Below are positions 23,648-36,457 of a stretch of DNA of 64,000 nt, piece by piece. Origin of the DNA: Actinomucor elegans (Eukaryota > Mucoromycota > Mucoromycetes > Mucorales > Mucoraceae); NCBI GenBank assembly GCA_026027325.1, contig JAMSLZ010000003.1:3224001-3288000 (forward strand), given 5' to 3'. The position numbers and the translations under genes are program-made. How positions within the stretch are numbered: the first letter of the stretch is position 1; the number at the start of each line of letters is the position of its first letter. Below the pieces are notes generated by a model. It made no database searches. It had not been told where the DNA came from and was given only the letters and a program-made list of their open reading frames with translations.

Positions 23648-25404
23648 AGAAGAAACGATTACAAAAGAAATATATTTTCATTTATGTGTCAGTTGCATAC
23701 ACTACATGCTTAAAGGAATTCGTAAATAGGGTTGCTGATATGAATGGATCATATGCTCAATTGTTTATCATGTCTTTCACGAATAATTTATGGTGTCTTA
23801 ATAGTAATAACCCATTCTGATCTCAAAATGTTACTTTTCAGGCATGATAATTAACTGAAATTGGTTGGAAGGTCCATAATTGAATAGATATTCCAGTATT
23901 GAGCCCATATATTTTGCAGTTATTTATGCAAATTGGTCGTAATATAGTCTAACGAAAATTTCATTAGATGAAACGATTTATTCTGAATATGGAATACCCA
24001 CCAGGTGCAACTGTGAACTGAGGTCGGTCGAGAAATTTGTAAATCTTCTGTTGAATGAATTGTATGTCATTTGTAGTTATTTTGTGTGTAACTATTGATA
24101 AATGTAATATATTAATTGAATTACAGTTGAATAGTGGTTGCCATGAAGTTTATAGCACATTCTGAGCATGGATTGTTCATCAGATGCGACATTAAACCAA
24201 AATCGGTTAAGAATTTTTGAAATGTTATAAAGGCCAGATTTCTGAAAATTAGGCAAGATATTCCTTGGCTAGGTTTTTTTTTCTATGTATTTGTTTTCTA
24301 AGACGCAACGATAGCATTTTCGAGCGCCATTTTTTTAATATCATGTATTCTATATTTTTTGAGAATATTCAAAGATCTTGTCTTGGGTTTTGTTGCATAT
24401 TGAGCAAAAAAAAAAACTCCAACCAAGAATTATGGAAAAAAGTTAGGAATGTGCCTTTGGGTAGATTATACATATAAAAATCACTTTGTTTAATAGAATA
24501 AATGACCTTTATGATTCATAATTAATTGTATGAAGCTGTTTTTAGTACATATTTCTATCCATACATATTTTCAGAATATTTTTTATATATAAGAAACAAG
24601 GTTTAGAGCTTTATGAAAGCAAAACCCTACACATTGTAAGGTATGTTCACCATTCTATGCGCCATTAAATTATGTGTAAACGGCGTTAATATGTTCTTTA
24701 TTTATCTGCACACTTATAATCAAATCTTGAATTTAAATAAAACAAAGGACTCAATGAAAATCTCGGCTTTGCATTGATTTAATTTGATTGGGAGGTGCTT
24801 GCGATAAAATCTAAATTTCATCTTACAAGGAAAATACAAGGCTTTCAAATTATCGCTTATAAAACATAAACTGAAACGCATGTAGAAGTAATAATCGATT
24901 TTTTTCTGAGCTTATTTTTATATGGAAATCGTGTATTATAGTTATAAAATAGTTTTATGGCATTTCAAATTGAAAGTCGAGAAATGAATCTGCTGGAATA
25001 AAAGGCTCACTGGAAAATATGTTATCTTTTTAAATGGAGTATAAACTTTATGGCTTTAAATCCAGATAGGCGATTAATATTTGTTGTATATTGAAAGAGA
25101 ATAAACGGCTATTGGTATTCGTTAAGTGTTTTTTTTTTTGGCTTTCTAATAATATGTTAATAACAATTATAAGTCAACAGTACCCATGTAACTTTTCTAT
25201 CTAAAGCTGAGAGGATCTTTATGGTAAAATAGAGAACCTTCTTATATCCATTAGTTCGCTTGGTGCAATTAAGTGTATTTTCAATTAGAGTATCTCGGTA
25301 ACATGATTACTACACGGGCTTAAACCACCCTGTAATTTACTCTTGTATCATATATAGCAAGCAGAAATATAAGGGTAAAAGAGGTGAGTTGTGTTATAGT
25401 ATAC

Positions 25405-25435
<31 letters not shown>

Positions 25436-26023
25436 AACGTAATAGACAATGGTTAATGTATAAGATATTGTAGAAGGAAATACGACAAAATAAATATTGA
25501 CAAGTTTAAGATACTATAAGCGGATGCTTGCACTATTCAATGCTCAATTTGATTTTCCGTAAACTTTGTTAGTGGACTTCATTTGTACTAGCTTTCTTTT
25601 TGCATTATGATAATACCGTATTAAATACTGTGTGGAAAAGATTCTGATCGCTGAAAGTTTAGTTTCATATCTATTACGTCAATTACAATGAATTTGGCAA
25701 AACACTTTTTCATTCAAAGAATCAAACTGTAAGAAATTTCAGCCCATTCTTGAGTCAGCACTGTTCAGAGCATAAGAATGAGCAAGCTCAGCCTAGAGTG
25801 ATTATTCTTTCTGCTTTCAATATTTCGAAGCTTAAAAGATCCAAAAAAACATTACATAATAATATGATCTCCCATTGTCACACCTTACAGTAGACATATG
25901 GAACAAGCTAGTTGATTGGCTAATTAACCATGCGTAAATTCTTTGTCAATGCATCAATATGGCCTTGTAGTAACTCTTGGTTTTACATATCGCTACATTT
26001 CCTCTTTTTAATAAATGGCATAA
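23648..26023. other. long gene-poor A/T-rich stretch
   Basis: About 2.4 kb without a supported gene, tRNA or transposon domain. A (TA)n microsatellite occurs at about 25402-25431. Short open frames lack codon structure. It includes the promoter of the lipase gene at its right end. Confidence 0.5.
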
Positions 26024-28836
26024 ATGGACGCATTGAAATTGCCTCCAGTAACTCATGCAACTCAAGCACCCATAGGAAAACTAAAAGTAAAAAAAGCCAC
26101 CTAAAGTTATTCCTTGAAACATGCTGTTTAATTGTGGTTATTTAGGTTCAAATTCACAGTTGCTTTCTCAATGTCAAAGTGAAAAGACCTTATGTTATTC
26201 TTACCTTAGGAGGTACGGAATTTTATTTCGAATGATGAGTCGATTCTTATACCATTATAGATCAAAGACGGCAGACTTCAATATCTGAATTCAAAGAAGG
26301 TCAATGGAACGAAACATTTGAATTCACAGTTACATTTCATGCTCAACTCTTTGGCACAATTCAAATGGATCTCTATGACAGTTACACGATCTATCCCGAC
26401 AAACATATTGGACGCGCCGAAATTCGTTTAAAAACGCTCGAGTTAATGCCTGAAAGTTTTGCGAGTTATTACGAGATATGGGACAAGAAACTATCTACAG
26501 GTGCTAGCTCCAGTATTGGCCGAGAACGGGCCAAGGTCAACAATGTCGGTGCATTGCATGCCACCATCACATATCGTTACTTGGGAACATCTAATATAAT
26601 AGATCAAGGCCAAAGTTTGGGAAAGATTAGCGCAGTGCGAGCTGCACCGATGGGGTCAACAGATTTAATAACCGAAGAACAGTTGGATGCAGAGTTCAAA
26701 AGACATTTGCAGTTTCAACGAGAGCGAAAGAAAACGGATAAAGGTGCAATCAAGTTTAGAAAGTACGAGGAATTTGAAGACATGGATAACCAAAGTTTGG
26801 ATTATCCTGATGATAGTGACTTTAGTGATAAAGATGAGGAAGACTTGACAGATGCATTAATACAGCCCTTAAAATTGAGCAAGCAACGAACGAATTCAGT
26901 AGCATATCACAGTACAAATATTGAAGAGGATGAAGAATTTGGAGAACTGGTAGGCGCACCTGGATCTACTGTAGATGAACCTTCGTCCCGGATGAAGCTT
27001 AATAAACCTATTACTGCACCAAAATCGAGGTCAATACCTAAAAGACAGGCGTCTAGAAGCAACAAAGCCAAGATTATTGAAGAAACTGAGGATGAGAGTA
27101 GAAGCAATAAAGGACTATGGGCTAGTACTGAAACAAGCCAGGTGATACGTACTATTGGCAAACTACTCGCTTCGTTTGGCCAAGGTTTCGAACTGACCAA
27201 TATGCAAGTGTTGACTGGATTTACAGTATTAGAAAAGTTTTACAATGATCTACCTCGCAATCGTACTTGGGATATCGTAGAAGATCTATCAGAAATAGAT
27301 ATGGGAGCGCGTTTCTGGAAATTTTCTATCGCGTCGTATGGATGGAAGGGATTGAATTTTATTGGCAAGGGAAATGGTATCTTTTCTGATGCTATGCGTG
27401 AACACTCAGATGCCAAATCAATCATAGAGTATTTGACAATCCCTAAAGAAGATCTGTTGGCTTACGAGTTTAGATCAGCAGAAGCTTTCAGGCCTAGCTA
27501 TTTTATTGCAAGAGACCGGTTCACTAATTCAATTGTGCTTTCGATTCGTGGTACAATGGTAAAGATACTATAATATGTAGGAAATAGGCCATCTAGCTGA
27601 TGTGGATTATAGAGTATCATGGATACATTGACAGATTTAGTTTGCGAATATGAACCATGGAAAGGAGGATTCATTCATAGTGGTATGAAGGTAATATACT
27701 AAGGAATAAGTTTGAAAAGACGAGTCATTTGACAGTTGAATAATGATAGAACTCGGCTATGTGGTTCTTCCGTCATGTAGTACCGCAACTCATAGCTTAT
27801 AATAATGAACACTCTACGACGGGCCTCATTATCGTGGGCCACAGTTTGGGCGCTGCTACTGCTGCTATTCTGACAATCATCTTGACAGACTATATCGATG
27901 AATTCCGTCAAGGAAAAGAACAAGAGTTTACGCTGAAATGTTATGGTTACGCGCCAGCGTGTGGTCTCAGCCTTGATATTGCAGAAAAGTACAAGGTAAT
28001 TGATTACATTATCCATACAAGGATCAGCCTTAACCAGCATCCTTTATAATAGGATATTATTGAGTCGTTTGTGTTTGCTGATGATATAGTTAGCAAATTA
28101 AGCTATGGCTCAATGATGGATGTTAAAGAATTGATTATAGCAAGCTCTGAGGCTGCTAAAAGCTTGGGAGTGAGCGAGATCTATTGGTCTGGAGGCCCTG
28201 AAGGTGAAAAATGGAAGTCTGCTTTCAAGCAGATCGCGGAAGTTCGCAAACGATGCTTGGATGCTATGGAAAACCCTAGAGTAAAGTATTCTGAATAATA
28301 ATATATGCATTTGAATTGCTAATTCCTCTTGGTAGTTGTATGTTGCAGGACAAATATACCAATTCTGGCTAGTAAGATACATAAGGTGATAACAAGTAAG
28401 AACAGGTATTTATCTTTTGTCTGTATAGGACCCAACACCTAGTAATGATACCCGGATTGTAGCTGAAAAGACTACTGCAGAGAAAGTCTGTAATGAAGTG
28501 GTGGTAAAAAAATCTATTATGCTTGATCACTTGCCTACCAATTTCGATGTTGCGTTTAGGAGAGCTAGAGAAACGCTGATGATGGAAGGAGCCAATAAAT
28601 TTCCAACTGAACCTGAGGGTGTTTTAAATCCAGTGCCATCTGAGGGTAAAGGCAATACAAGCTTGGATGATAGAGTTCAAGAAGCTCATCAGGATGAACA
28701 ATTGCCTCAACCAGCATTACAACAAGGGAATACGGAACATCCTATTTGGGATGAAGTAGCTAAACTAGGCTTAAAAGGAACTACAGATAGAACGGGTGGA
28801 GAAGGGAAGGTGATTGGAAACGAAGCCGCTCGCTAG
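26024..28836 (+). CDS. C2-domain diacylglycerol-lipase-like enzyme
   Basis: Lipase_3-type serine hydrolase with an N-terminal C2 domain, resembling sn1-specific diacylglycerol lipases. Exon 1 (26024-26086) encodes MDALKLPPVTHATQ..GKLK, exon 2 (26146-26212) VQIHSCFLNVKVKRPYVILTLG, and exon 3 starts at 26261 with DQRRQTSISEF and continues to about 27558. The C2 domain spans about residues 17-145 (DLYDSYTIYPDKHIGRAEI). A charged, Ser-rich linker follows (DYPDDSDFSDKDEEDL). The hydrolase part shows SIRGTMSIMDTLTDLV, GGFIHSGMK, nucleophile elbow IVGHSLGAATA, GYAPACGLS and FVFADDIVSKLSYGS, where the Asp is expected. Later exons encode LYVAGQIYQFWLVRYIRDP and a disordered C-terminus. The catalytic His is not obvious in what I assembled and may lie near the C-terminal domain. 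The start at 26024 was chosen because it alone splices in frame to the C2 core. Confidence 0.85.
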
Positions 28837-29182
28837 ATTTGATATAGTAAAGATCCTTTTTGCGCTTATGTATTGGCATTATAGTAAGCTATATTTTGTT
28901 CTTCAATAATAAAAGCTATTTAAAAGCAAATGAGCCTAGATTCGATGTGATCATGCATTATAATATTGGTCTTGGGACACAACTGTAGTTCAAATAAACA
29001 ACTGCGACACAGTTTTGTCATTTGCCTGATCCATACCTTATGGAGTTAAAAAGTCCCACTATTCCCCAGCTGTAGTTTTTACAATGTAATTTATTTAGAA
29101 GTTTACAATAGTGAAGGGTCATATAATAATAATAAAAAAAAAGTAGCTATTAACAAAGGGGTTTTTTTTTTGAAAAATTGAT
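28837..29182. other. convergent 3' intergenic region
   Basis: Spacer between the ends of the lipase gene and the convergent glutathione peroxidase gene. No gene is seen. It contains the expected A/T-rich 3' sequence, including AATAATAAAAG just after the lipase stop. Confidence 0.5.
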
Positions 29183-29894
29183 TTACAAGAGCTTCTCGAT
29201 TTCTTTTTCGAGAGACTTGGGTTCAGTGGTGGAAGCAAAACGCTTAACGACCTTGCCTGAACGGTCAATCAAGAATTTCTATGCATAAAGGATTATTAAT
29301 GCTACCAATAAATCACAAGAATACACTATAATCTTACCTCAAAATTCCACTTGACACGCTTAAGACCGAGGATACCAGGCTGAGATTCTTTCATCCACTT
29401 GAAGACAGGATCTTCGTTATCACCATTCACATCGCTAAAAGGTGACACAATCTTATCAGTAATCCGTATCCAATCCTTATATTAAATCACTTACACCTTC
29501 TTGGTCAAAGGGAAAGAAACATGCCATTCGTTGGTACAGAAAGCTTGGATCTCATCCTCGGATCCAGGTTCTATGTCAAACAAATGTTAGTTATCAAGCA
29601 CTTTTAAACACGCGTTTCGTTATCTACCTTGACCGCCAAACTGGTTACAAGGGGAGCCGATAACAACGAGGCCTCTATCTTTGTACTTTTGGTAAAGTTC
29701 CTCCAAACCAGCATATTGTTTGGTGAAGCCACACTTGGAGGCAACGTTGACATAGAGAACAACCTGACACGGCACGTCAATAAATCGATCTTTTCTTTTT
29801 CTCGATGTATATTTACCTTGCCCTTAGTAGTATCTTCAAGCTTCCAGTCTTGGTTCTTGATGTCCTTGACAGTGAAATCGTATAAAGTAGTCAT
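29183..29894 (-). CDS. HYR1: glutathione peroxidase (Gpx3/Hyr1-type)
   Basis: Thiol peroxidase of the glutathione peroxidase family, about 165 residues in five exons. The ATG at 29894 opens [17 protein letters not shown]. After the first intron the core reads [17 protein letters not shown] with the peroxidatic residue as Cys (not selenocysteine), then [13 protein letters not shown] (the conserved NQFGGQEPG loop with an additional Cys), [15 protein letters not shown] and the catalytic Trp/Asn region [13 protein letters not shown]. The stop is at 29183-29185 after EKEIEKLL. The second Cys of the CNQF segment is the likely resolving Cys for thioredoxin-dependent reduction, as in yeast Gpx3, which also relays peroxide signals. 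Introns are short with TAG/CAG acceptors; joins such as GGQ/EPG and KKV/DVNG were checked in frame. A CCAAT box lies upstream near 30050. Confidence 0.93.
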
Positions 29895-32326
29895 TTTGTT
29901 ATAGTAATAAGAAAGAAAAGAAAAGAAACGAAAAGATGGTTTCAATCGCGTATTATATATGGAAAATGTTTGATATCGCGGTAACGGACTTTCGGTCTAA
30001 AGCTGGGCGTCAAAGTCCACGTAAGAAGAAATTTACTTTTAAGGGTTTTAGCCAATCATCGCTGCTTAATAATGATCGTTAAGCGCTCAAGCATGCACCG
30101 AAATCAATTTCCATTATTAATTTTTAATGTACTTTGAACAATAGTCATTATTAATTGTATTCAACTAGTGACAAACAAGGAAAATGACGAAAGCAGATCG
30201 ATCATTCTATTATTATATGATATTGTTATATGCTCAATAAGATAGTCGTTTTTCCTGCTGCGCGACTGAAAACATGTTTAATATATGACATATCTTTGGC
30301 GTAACAGCTCTTGTTTCGAAGTGCTACTGCCGAGAAACAAATGATGGTTCAATGATATATGCGAAAATTATAATTTTACTGAGAACTTGCTTCATGTTTT
30401 AACTTTGGGAGAATTGACCTTCTCGATATAGAATCAGTGATACAATGACGGTTTGGCACTACATACGTCAGTGCGCTTTATGAAATCAATTCATTTATTG
30501 GCTCAACAGTTTTTCCGTTGTATTCGCCGACATATGCACTTAAGGTCTATCTGTCGATACTCAGCTCCATAACACTGGATAGATAATAATTACTACCAAG
30601 GGAATACGTGCTAGTATATAATTAATGAAAGGTATAAATCAAGAAGCTTAAGAAATATCCTTGATTCCATAAAGTATTAGGGCCAGTTTGGGGCTTTATT
30701 AGATACAGTAGCTCATTTTGAGCACGCACTACTATATTGATGTAAGATTGGACCAAAATGAACCGAATATTTGGAAATAAGCAGAGAAAGAATGCGATAT
30801 GACGGTTAGTTATTCACAAATGCCATATATTCATTATATTTTAGTTAAGCAACGGCCTTAATGAATGCAGCTGCTCTATTTAAGCATAAATCACTTGCCA
30901 GATGCGAAAGCTAATCTTGGTCGATGGAAGGATCTAGATTAGAGGAAATGTATGCATTTTATATCTCATCACTAAAGTGGGATACACTCTTCAGAATTCA
31001 GCTAGAGATTGGTTATAATAGATACTGTAGTCCATTCTGAACTTATATTCGTCATTAGATAAAGATCGGTTGATTGATCTAGAGATGTGAAAAAATCAAT
31101 GGATGAAAAATCACGAGGCTTTTGGTCTTAGTCTCTCTCTCTCTCTCTTTCTTTTTGTTGAAGGTTATGAAAGCATTAGCAAGTATACTCTACAGGTGAC
31201 TCAGATTTTCAAAGTCTAGACCATATACCTGCATATTTTTGACTATCATTGCCTTCAAAAACACGCCAATTAAGATTGTATTTAAACTTTGTTGATAATT
31301 TTTCATAAAAAGATAAATCAAACCTTAGGTAGCTAGCTTTAATTGTTAAATATCCGAAAGCCAATAAAGTTCGCAATTAGCGTAACTACTGGTAATTCAA
31401 ATGCTACGATGTTTGACGCGCGATCTCGGTGAAATGTCGCATTTGATTAACAGTTATTATTCAGAATGAACTATTACATCTGGTAAAACAACATTTTGGT
31501 TGCAGTTGTTTCGCTTTATTAGGACATATGGGTTAATTTATATGTCTCATGAGTGTCAAATGATTGTTACACGTATTAAAAAGCCTCAAAACCTTCTCCT
31601 GGAAGAAAGTGAATCAAATACCAGTACTTGACGGGGAATGCTTTGATTAAAGCCATATTCGTGTCTTTACTTGGGGTACATGACATATTCCTTTATATAG
31701 AACAAATTGACACTGTGTATGGTCATACAACATGTATGTTTGCAAATAGTAAAGGGTATGGGCCTATTTGCTATAAACCCGATATCAAAATTAACGTAAC
31801 ACTGAATGAGAACTATTCCTGGGATAATAGGAAAACGGAAATGACTGCAGATAGTTAGCTCCTTTTTTACAGAAAATCGATTTGGGTGAAATGTTTCTTT
31901 ATTATGCTAGATATAAATTAAGGTAATATATATAAGAAAAAAGGGCCACAACGCTTTGATTGTCCACTAAATATTGATTATTATTGTTTTGCGCGCTAGA
32001 TCAAGGAATTAAGAAATGGATCAGCTACCTGGCTGAGTGGCGAAAGAAAAAAAAATAGATAAGATTAATGACATAAGGGGATGAGGGATAAGTTAGGGAT
32101 GAAGGAGCAAGACAGAAGAAAGGGGATAAATGCAGTAGTCCATACTGTGTACGCTCTGTTCAAGTGGAAAAAAAGAATATATATACATAGGTAAAGGGCA
32201 TAAGATGAGGCATAGTAGATTCATAGTTTGAAGGAAAGTTGGTTTAAAAAGTTAAAGGGGATTGTCCCTTATTGTCGGATTACTGATTTTTTTGGACTTT
32301 TGTGTGTATTTTGGTTGCATGATTAG
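29895..32326. other. gene-poor stretch with possible relics
   Basis: About 2.4 kb without a convincing gene. Two copies of a weak 20-nt motif (TACAGTAGCTCATTTTGAGC and relatives) lie at 30704 and 31023. An open frame at 31628-31858 (plus) is coding-like in places (VYGHTTCMFANSKGYGP) but lacks an ATG and any family signal. A CT-repeat is present at about 31130-31150. Confidence 0.45.
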
Positions 32327-32923
32327 TTATAGTCCAAGTTTTTTGCTGTTATTAGTAAAGTCGATTGCTTTCCAAGGTCTTCTGAAATGTCTCATATGAG
32401 AATGGTTTGGATCTACCATATTTTTGTTTTGAAGCGTTTTGAATCGACCCCAACAGCAACCTCTTGATCTATGAGGCAAGTAGGTAGAAGAGATCATGGC
32501 CCAGGATAAACCTTGATCATAACCTTGTTGAAGCAAGTGATCCTCGAAGGGAGTCCAAGGCGTTCTTGTCTGCACGTTATTATTACCTGCAGATTCTGAG
32601 CGTGGTCGGCGATTGGGATGACTATAGATAAACATATGGTGTCTGGTGAGGCTTACATCACTTGCAGCTCGACGTCTCATTGCATTTGTTTGTGGTGGTG
32701 GAGCTAATGAACTGAAGCTATTACTTCTACCGAGAGTAAAGTCTTCGTGGCTACTGTTTGAACTAGTGCTGCTGCATGTACTGATACTACTACACATGCT
32801 AGTAGTAGGGCTACTAGGTTGATTTGTGATTGCAGTAGGCCAATTCATTTCAAAGTGATGTTTTTCATTTGCCTTGACGGCCAGTCTTGATACAGGTTCG
32901 CATAAAAGATATTTCAGGTCCAT
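32327..32923 (-). CDS. Myb/SANT-like protein
   Basis: Intronless ORF of 198 residues, ATG at 32923, stop at 32327-32329. The N-terminal 110 residues are rich in Ser, Thr and Asn and look disordered (SSISTCSSTSSNSS, RRPRSESAG). A single Myb/SANT-like unit follows at about residues 120-170: TPWTPFEDHLLQQGYDQGLSWAMISSTYL with RGCCWGRFKTLQ. The three tryptophans are spaced about 20 residues apart, as expected of a Myb repeat. The C-terminus is basic (RHFRRPWKAIDF). A DNA-binding or chromatin role is inferred from this fold only; the target is unknown. The motif is variant (TPFED in place of the usual EED cluster), so a divergent Myb is the safest label. Confidence 0.75.
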   Translation of the reverse strand: MDLKYLLCEPVSRLAVKANEKHHFEMNWPTAITNQPSSPTTSMCSSISTCSSTSSNSSHEDFTLGRSNSFSSLAPPPQTNAMRRRAASDVSLTRHHMFIYSHPNRRPRSESAGNNNVQTRTPWTPFEDHLLQQGYDQGLSWAMISSTYLPHRSRGCCWGRFKTLQNKNMVDPNHSHMRHFRRPWKAIDFTNNSKKLGL

Positions 32924-34360
32924 TTCTAATAAACTAGTTAGGATTTACGCTTGAGATTATCCATAGAATACTTGCTTATTAGAATACAGATTACTATTTG
33001 TTGATATGATACACGTTATAAAGAAAAGATTTTCATCAATGTTTTTGAATGAATTATAAAAACCAGAAAAAGGTCCTATTTATATATCTCCAGAACCAAC
33101 ATAGGAGCCCATGAAATCCTACAGGAGAAATGCAGACAAAGATAAAGCCTTTTATGGTATATTTAAAATGATGTTTAAACTAATGTATGCCGCCAAAACT
33201 CCAAGAAGAACCCCTTTATTATTACTTGATATGTAACATTTTGACACACCAAATATGGTGAATTTATTTCGTTTTTACTATAGAAAAGGGATAGACCTTA
33301 TGTGCATTACATACCTTTAGTTTTGTTTGTGTGCTAGCAGTCTATATAACGATTCAGTACATGACTGACTAAAAAGATAGTAGTAGCACATATTCAACTT
33401 ATTGCGATATTATAGCTATGTATAGATATTATGTATACACCTACATAATGATACATAGAGTCTCGCTCTTACTAAACGTACGCATGCAATGTATATGTAT
33501 GTACGAATGTATGCATACTACTACTACCACTACCTCTACTTGCTAGAATTAAGGAGATGTACATGATCATCAAAAAGGTGCTTCTACGATTTGATCCGTT
33601 TAACAGATCTCGTATGTAACTTATCACGGATAGAACTGAGCCTGGTATTTTTACAATAAATGATGCATTCTCGATTTTACACTCATCTTCATTTCTGTTG
33701 ATTCTCATTATATAATACTATACAGGGTCTTTTGGTTAGTTATTCAACAAGACAGTGTAGTATAAACAATAAAGAATGACGATTTGGTTATTCATCCAAC
33801 CACCCACTAATAAATCTCTAGTGTAGCTCATGTGCGGCGCGCCATCAGTAGCAGTTCATGATATAATACGACTTGGAGAACATGATGTTTATTACATTCA
33901 ACATCATGTATATAGATTTGCATTCAAGTCCCTGACATAATATCTATTTTTGGTTATTTTTACTTAAATAGCGCTGGCAAACCCGTAGTTAGTACATGTG
34001 CATTACTACATATGCTTCTTGTTTTATGTATTAAAAGTGAATGAGTTCTGATAGCAATTCAAACTAGATTTTTCCCTAGTAGGATGATGGCGATAGATCT
34101 TCATTGTACATTGGTACGACAGACACTCGCGTTGCACACAGGGTCGTCTTACAGAACGTAATCTGAAATTTTACATAGGGACAAGTTGGCAAGCGTGCAC
34201 CAAATAGGCATTCTCAGCTCAGAGGCCTCTGTTCAAAAGAATGAAAAGGTAACAGGTTTAGCTATCAAAATCGGCTTTTCAATAAGTTTCCGATAGGTAG
34301 GATAACTCACTGTGGATGGACTGCTTGTCAAATGTGATAAATAGACTAAAGTCGGCTAAG

Positions 34361-34382
34361 AGATCTATAGATCTATAGATCT
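34361..34382. repeat. AGATCTAT tandem repeat
   Basis: Three near-perfect copies of an 8-bp self-complementary unit, read directly. Every copy contains a BglII-type palindrome, so the tract can fold on itself. Confidence 0.8.
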
Positions 34383-34863
34383 AATACTATTACTAACTTT
34401 TATAAAATGGTTTACATTTTAATTTTAATCATTATCAAAAACATTACATTTTTTGTACTATAGCTATATATATATATATATAAAGGCCGCAGTTCTCATT
34501 CTGGGCTCAATTATTATTTAGGCTTTACCTGAAGTCAGGATCAATTGAGCGATGTTTTTATACATTATTGGTTTTAATTACGTGAAATGCTTGTAAATTA
34601 CTACCAATCGTTAAAATATAGTATATATATTTATGTTGATTAAATAGTTTTTTTTTTTTTTTACAGATGCAGTGGTTTATTTTGATGACATTTTAATCAT
34701 TCAATGCAAAATTAAAATGGAATGGGTAATAGAGAGATCTAGTGACGTTAAAAAAAACTAGAATTCTAAATAATATTATTATTTTTTTTAAAAAAAAACA
34801 TTACATTTTTAACATTTCCTTTAAAACTATAAATATACAGATCCTGTATACTGACAGCATACA

Positions 34864-34866
<3 letters not shown>

Positions 34867-34906
<40 letters not shown>
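34867..34906. repeat. poly-T tract (40 nt)
   Basis: Uninterrupted T-run in gene-free DNA; read directly. Confidence 0.9.
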
Positions 34907-34909
<3 letters not shown>

Positions 34910-36393
34910 TGTTCTCATTAATATAAAATACTTGAATCTTGTTTCTATTTCTAAAAAGGCCAAAAATTGATTTAATGAAGAGCAATCTATATTCTATCTG
35001 CCAGTGCTTTTTTAGGTATGAAAAGGAGATTAAAGTCTAGATCAAAAAATCCATAATACTCCCAGTAATAGTGCTCAATCAATAATAGCCGATAAAAATC
35101 AAAGAGATTTCATAGTAGGGATACCTTTATGCTATCTTTTGAGGGTTTTAAAGATATTTTAAAGGCATGCTTCATCATGCAGCTTTGTTGTTTACATTTC
35201 AAAGTATGCATCAGTGTTTTGTTTATAAGAGTGTCGAGTAATCAAACGTGAAACATTTCAACTTTGTATAAGCACGACTAGAGCATTCACATATGAAAAG
35301 GTACCAATATATACTGGAGCGCATTGCTATGGTATACACAAACCCCCTTGAAGCTTATAATAACAGCATCATCTATTTTATTACTTGTAGTTTTATTCTA
35401 CTATGCCTGTGATTTTCGTTACTATACTTCATGATTTCTGCACCCAGTCGAAATTCGGATAAACTAGACCTGTCATACCCGAAACCTTGCAGAAAACTTT
35501 AACTGTGTTGGCAAATGAAGGATTAATAAAGAAGTATGAAAGAAGGCGCATCGTCGTTCAGATGTCTAGTAAATTACATGTATGAGCTTCTTTTTTTTTC
35601 TTAGAATTTTTGATTGTCGGATGGTCCAAAGATATCTCTACTAGTTGAATATTACACGAACTACCCACACTGATGAACGAACAGCAACTTGTATGCATAC
35701 ATTTGTAAATAATAAGAAAATGATTAGCAAATGTTCATAAGTAATTCAGGGAGTTAAAGTTTAGTCAAGACTGTACTAGAGGCAGTAACTCATTCTAAAC
35801 ATGACATATGTATCAGACACAATATTGGATTAAAGATAGCTAAATGTGCCTGTGTTTGATTAGGAGGTCTACCAGTTTTATTGCATATTACTTTCCTGAA
35901 CTCGCAAATACAAAATCGATTCTTTTTTTAAAAAAAACTAAACCTGTAATGTGAAAGAATCACAATTGCTACTTTAGTGAATAATAAAAGACATACGGTT
36001 TGGTTGTATTTCTAATTGTGAAAAAAAACCAATAGAAAGCCTATGCTCCAGAAGACAAAAAGAGTTTATTGTCGGAGCTCTTTAGTACCTGTTCACGCTA
36101 TTTTTACGTTATTGAAAATCTACTCAAAATATATTTCTGGGAAACCAAAAGTCTCGAATTGGTTTGTAATTTCAGATTTTATGGATGAAACTATGGGGCA
36201 TATATTTTGAATTACCGATGTCCAATAAAACGGCATTTTCTTAAATTAGTAGACAATGGCTGTGTTAACTTCGCAAAACAAGAATAAACTGATATACACC
36301 GGTATCGAGAAATAAAAAAAAATCTCTACAGAGAAGATGTAAGTGTAAGCAAGCCATCTGATAGTTAGTACAACTCAATCTAATTTCAGGCTA

Positions 36394-36457
36394 CTAGACC
36401 AGTCTAGGATAAAACGATCGACCGTGCCTAGACGGTGATTCCGGCGGGCTTTTTTTC
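36394..36457 (+). ncRNA. candidate structured RNA ending in a T-run
   Basis: A 6-bp inverted repeat (CTAGAC/GTCTAG, 2-nt loop, 36394-36407) is followed by a 4-bp hairpin CCGT/ACGG (36422-36435). A GC-rich CCGGCGGGC then runs directly into seven T (about 36441-36456). The local base composition stands out from the A/T-rich surroundings. T-run after structure suggests the 3' end of a small, possibly RNA polymerase III, transcript. No known RNA family is recognised and no B-box (GGTTCGANNCC) is visible. Confidence 0.2.

Noticed and set aside
31628..31858. 76-codon plus-strand frame
   Set aside because: No ATG start (it begins at an alternative codon), no family signal and no flanking exons.
34766..34963. 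Minus-strand frame containing poly-lysine
   Set aside because: It is produced by the T-run at 34867-34906 and has no other protein character.
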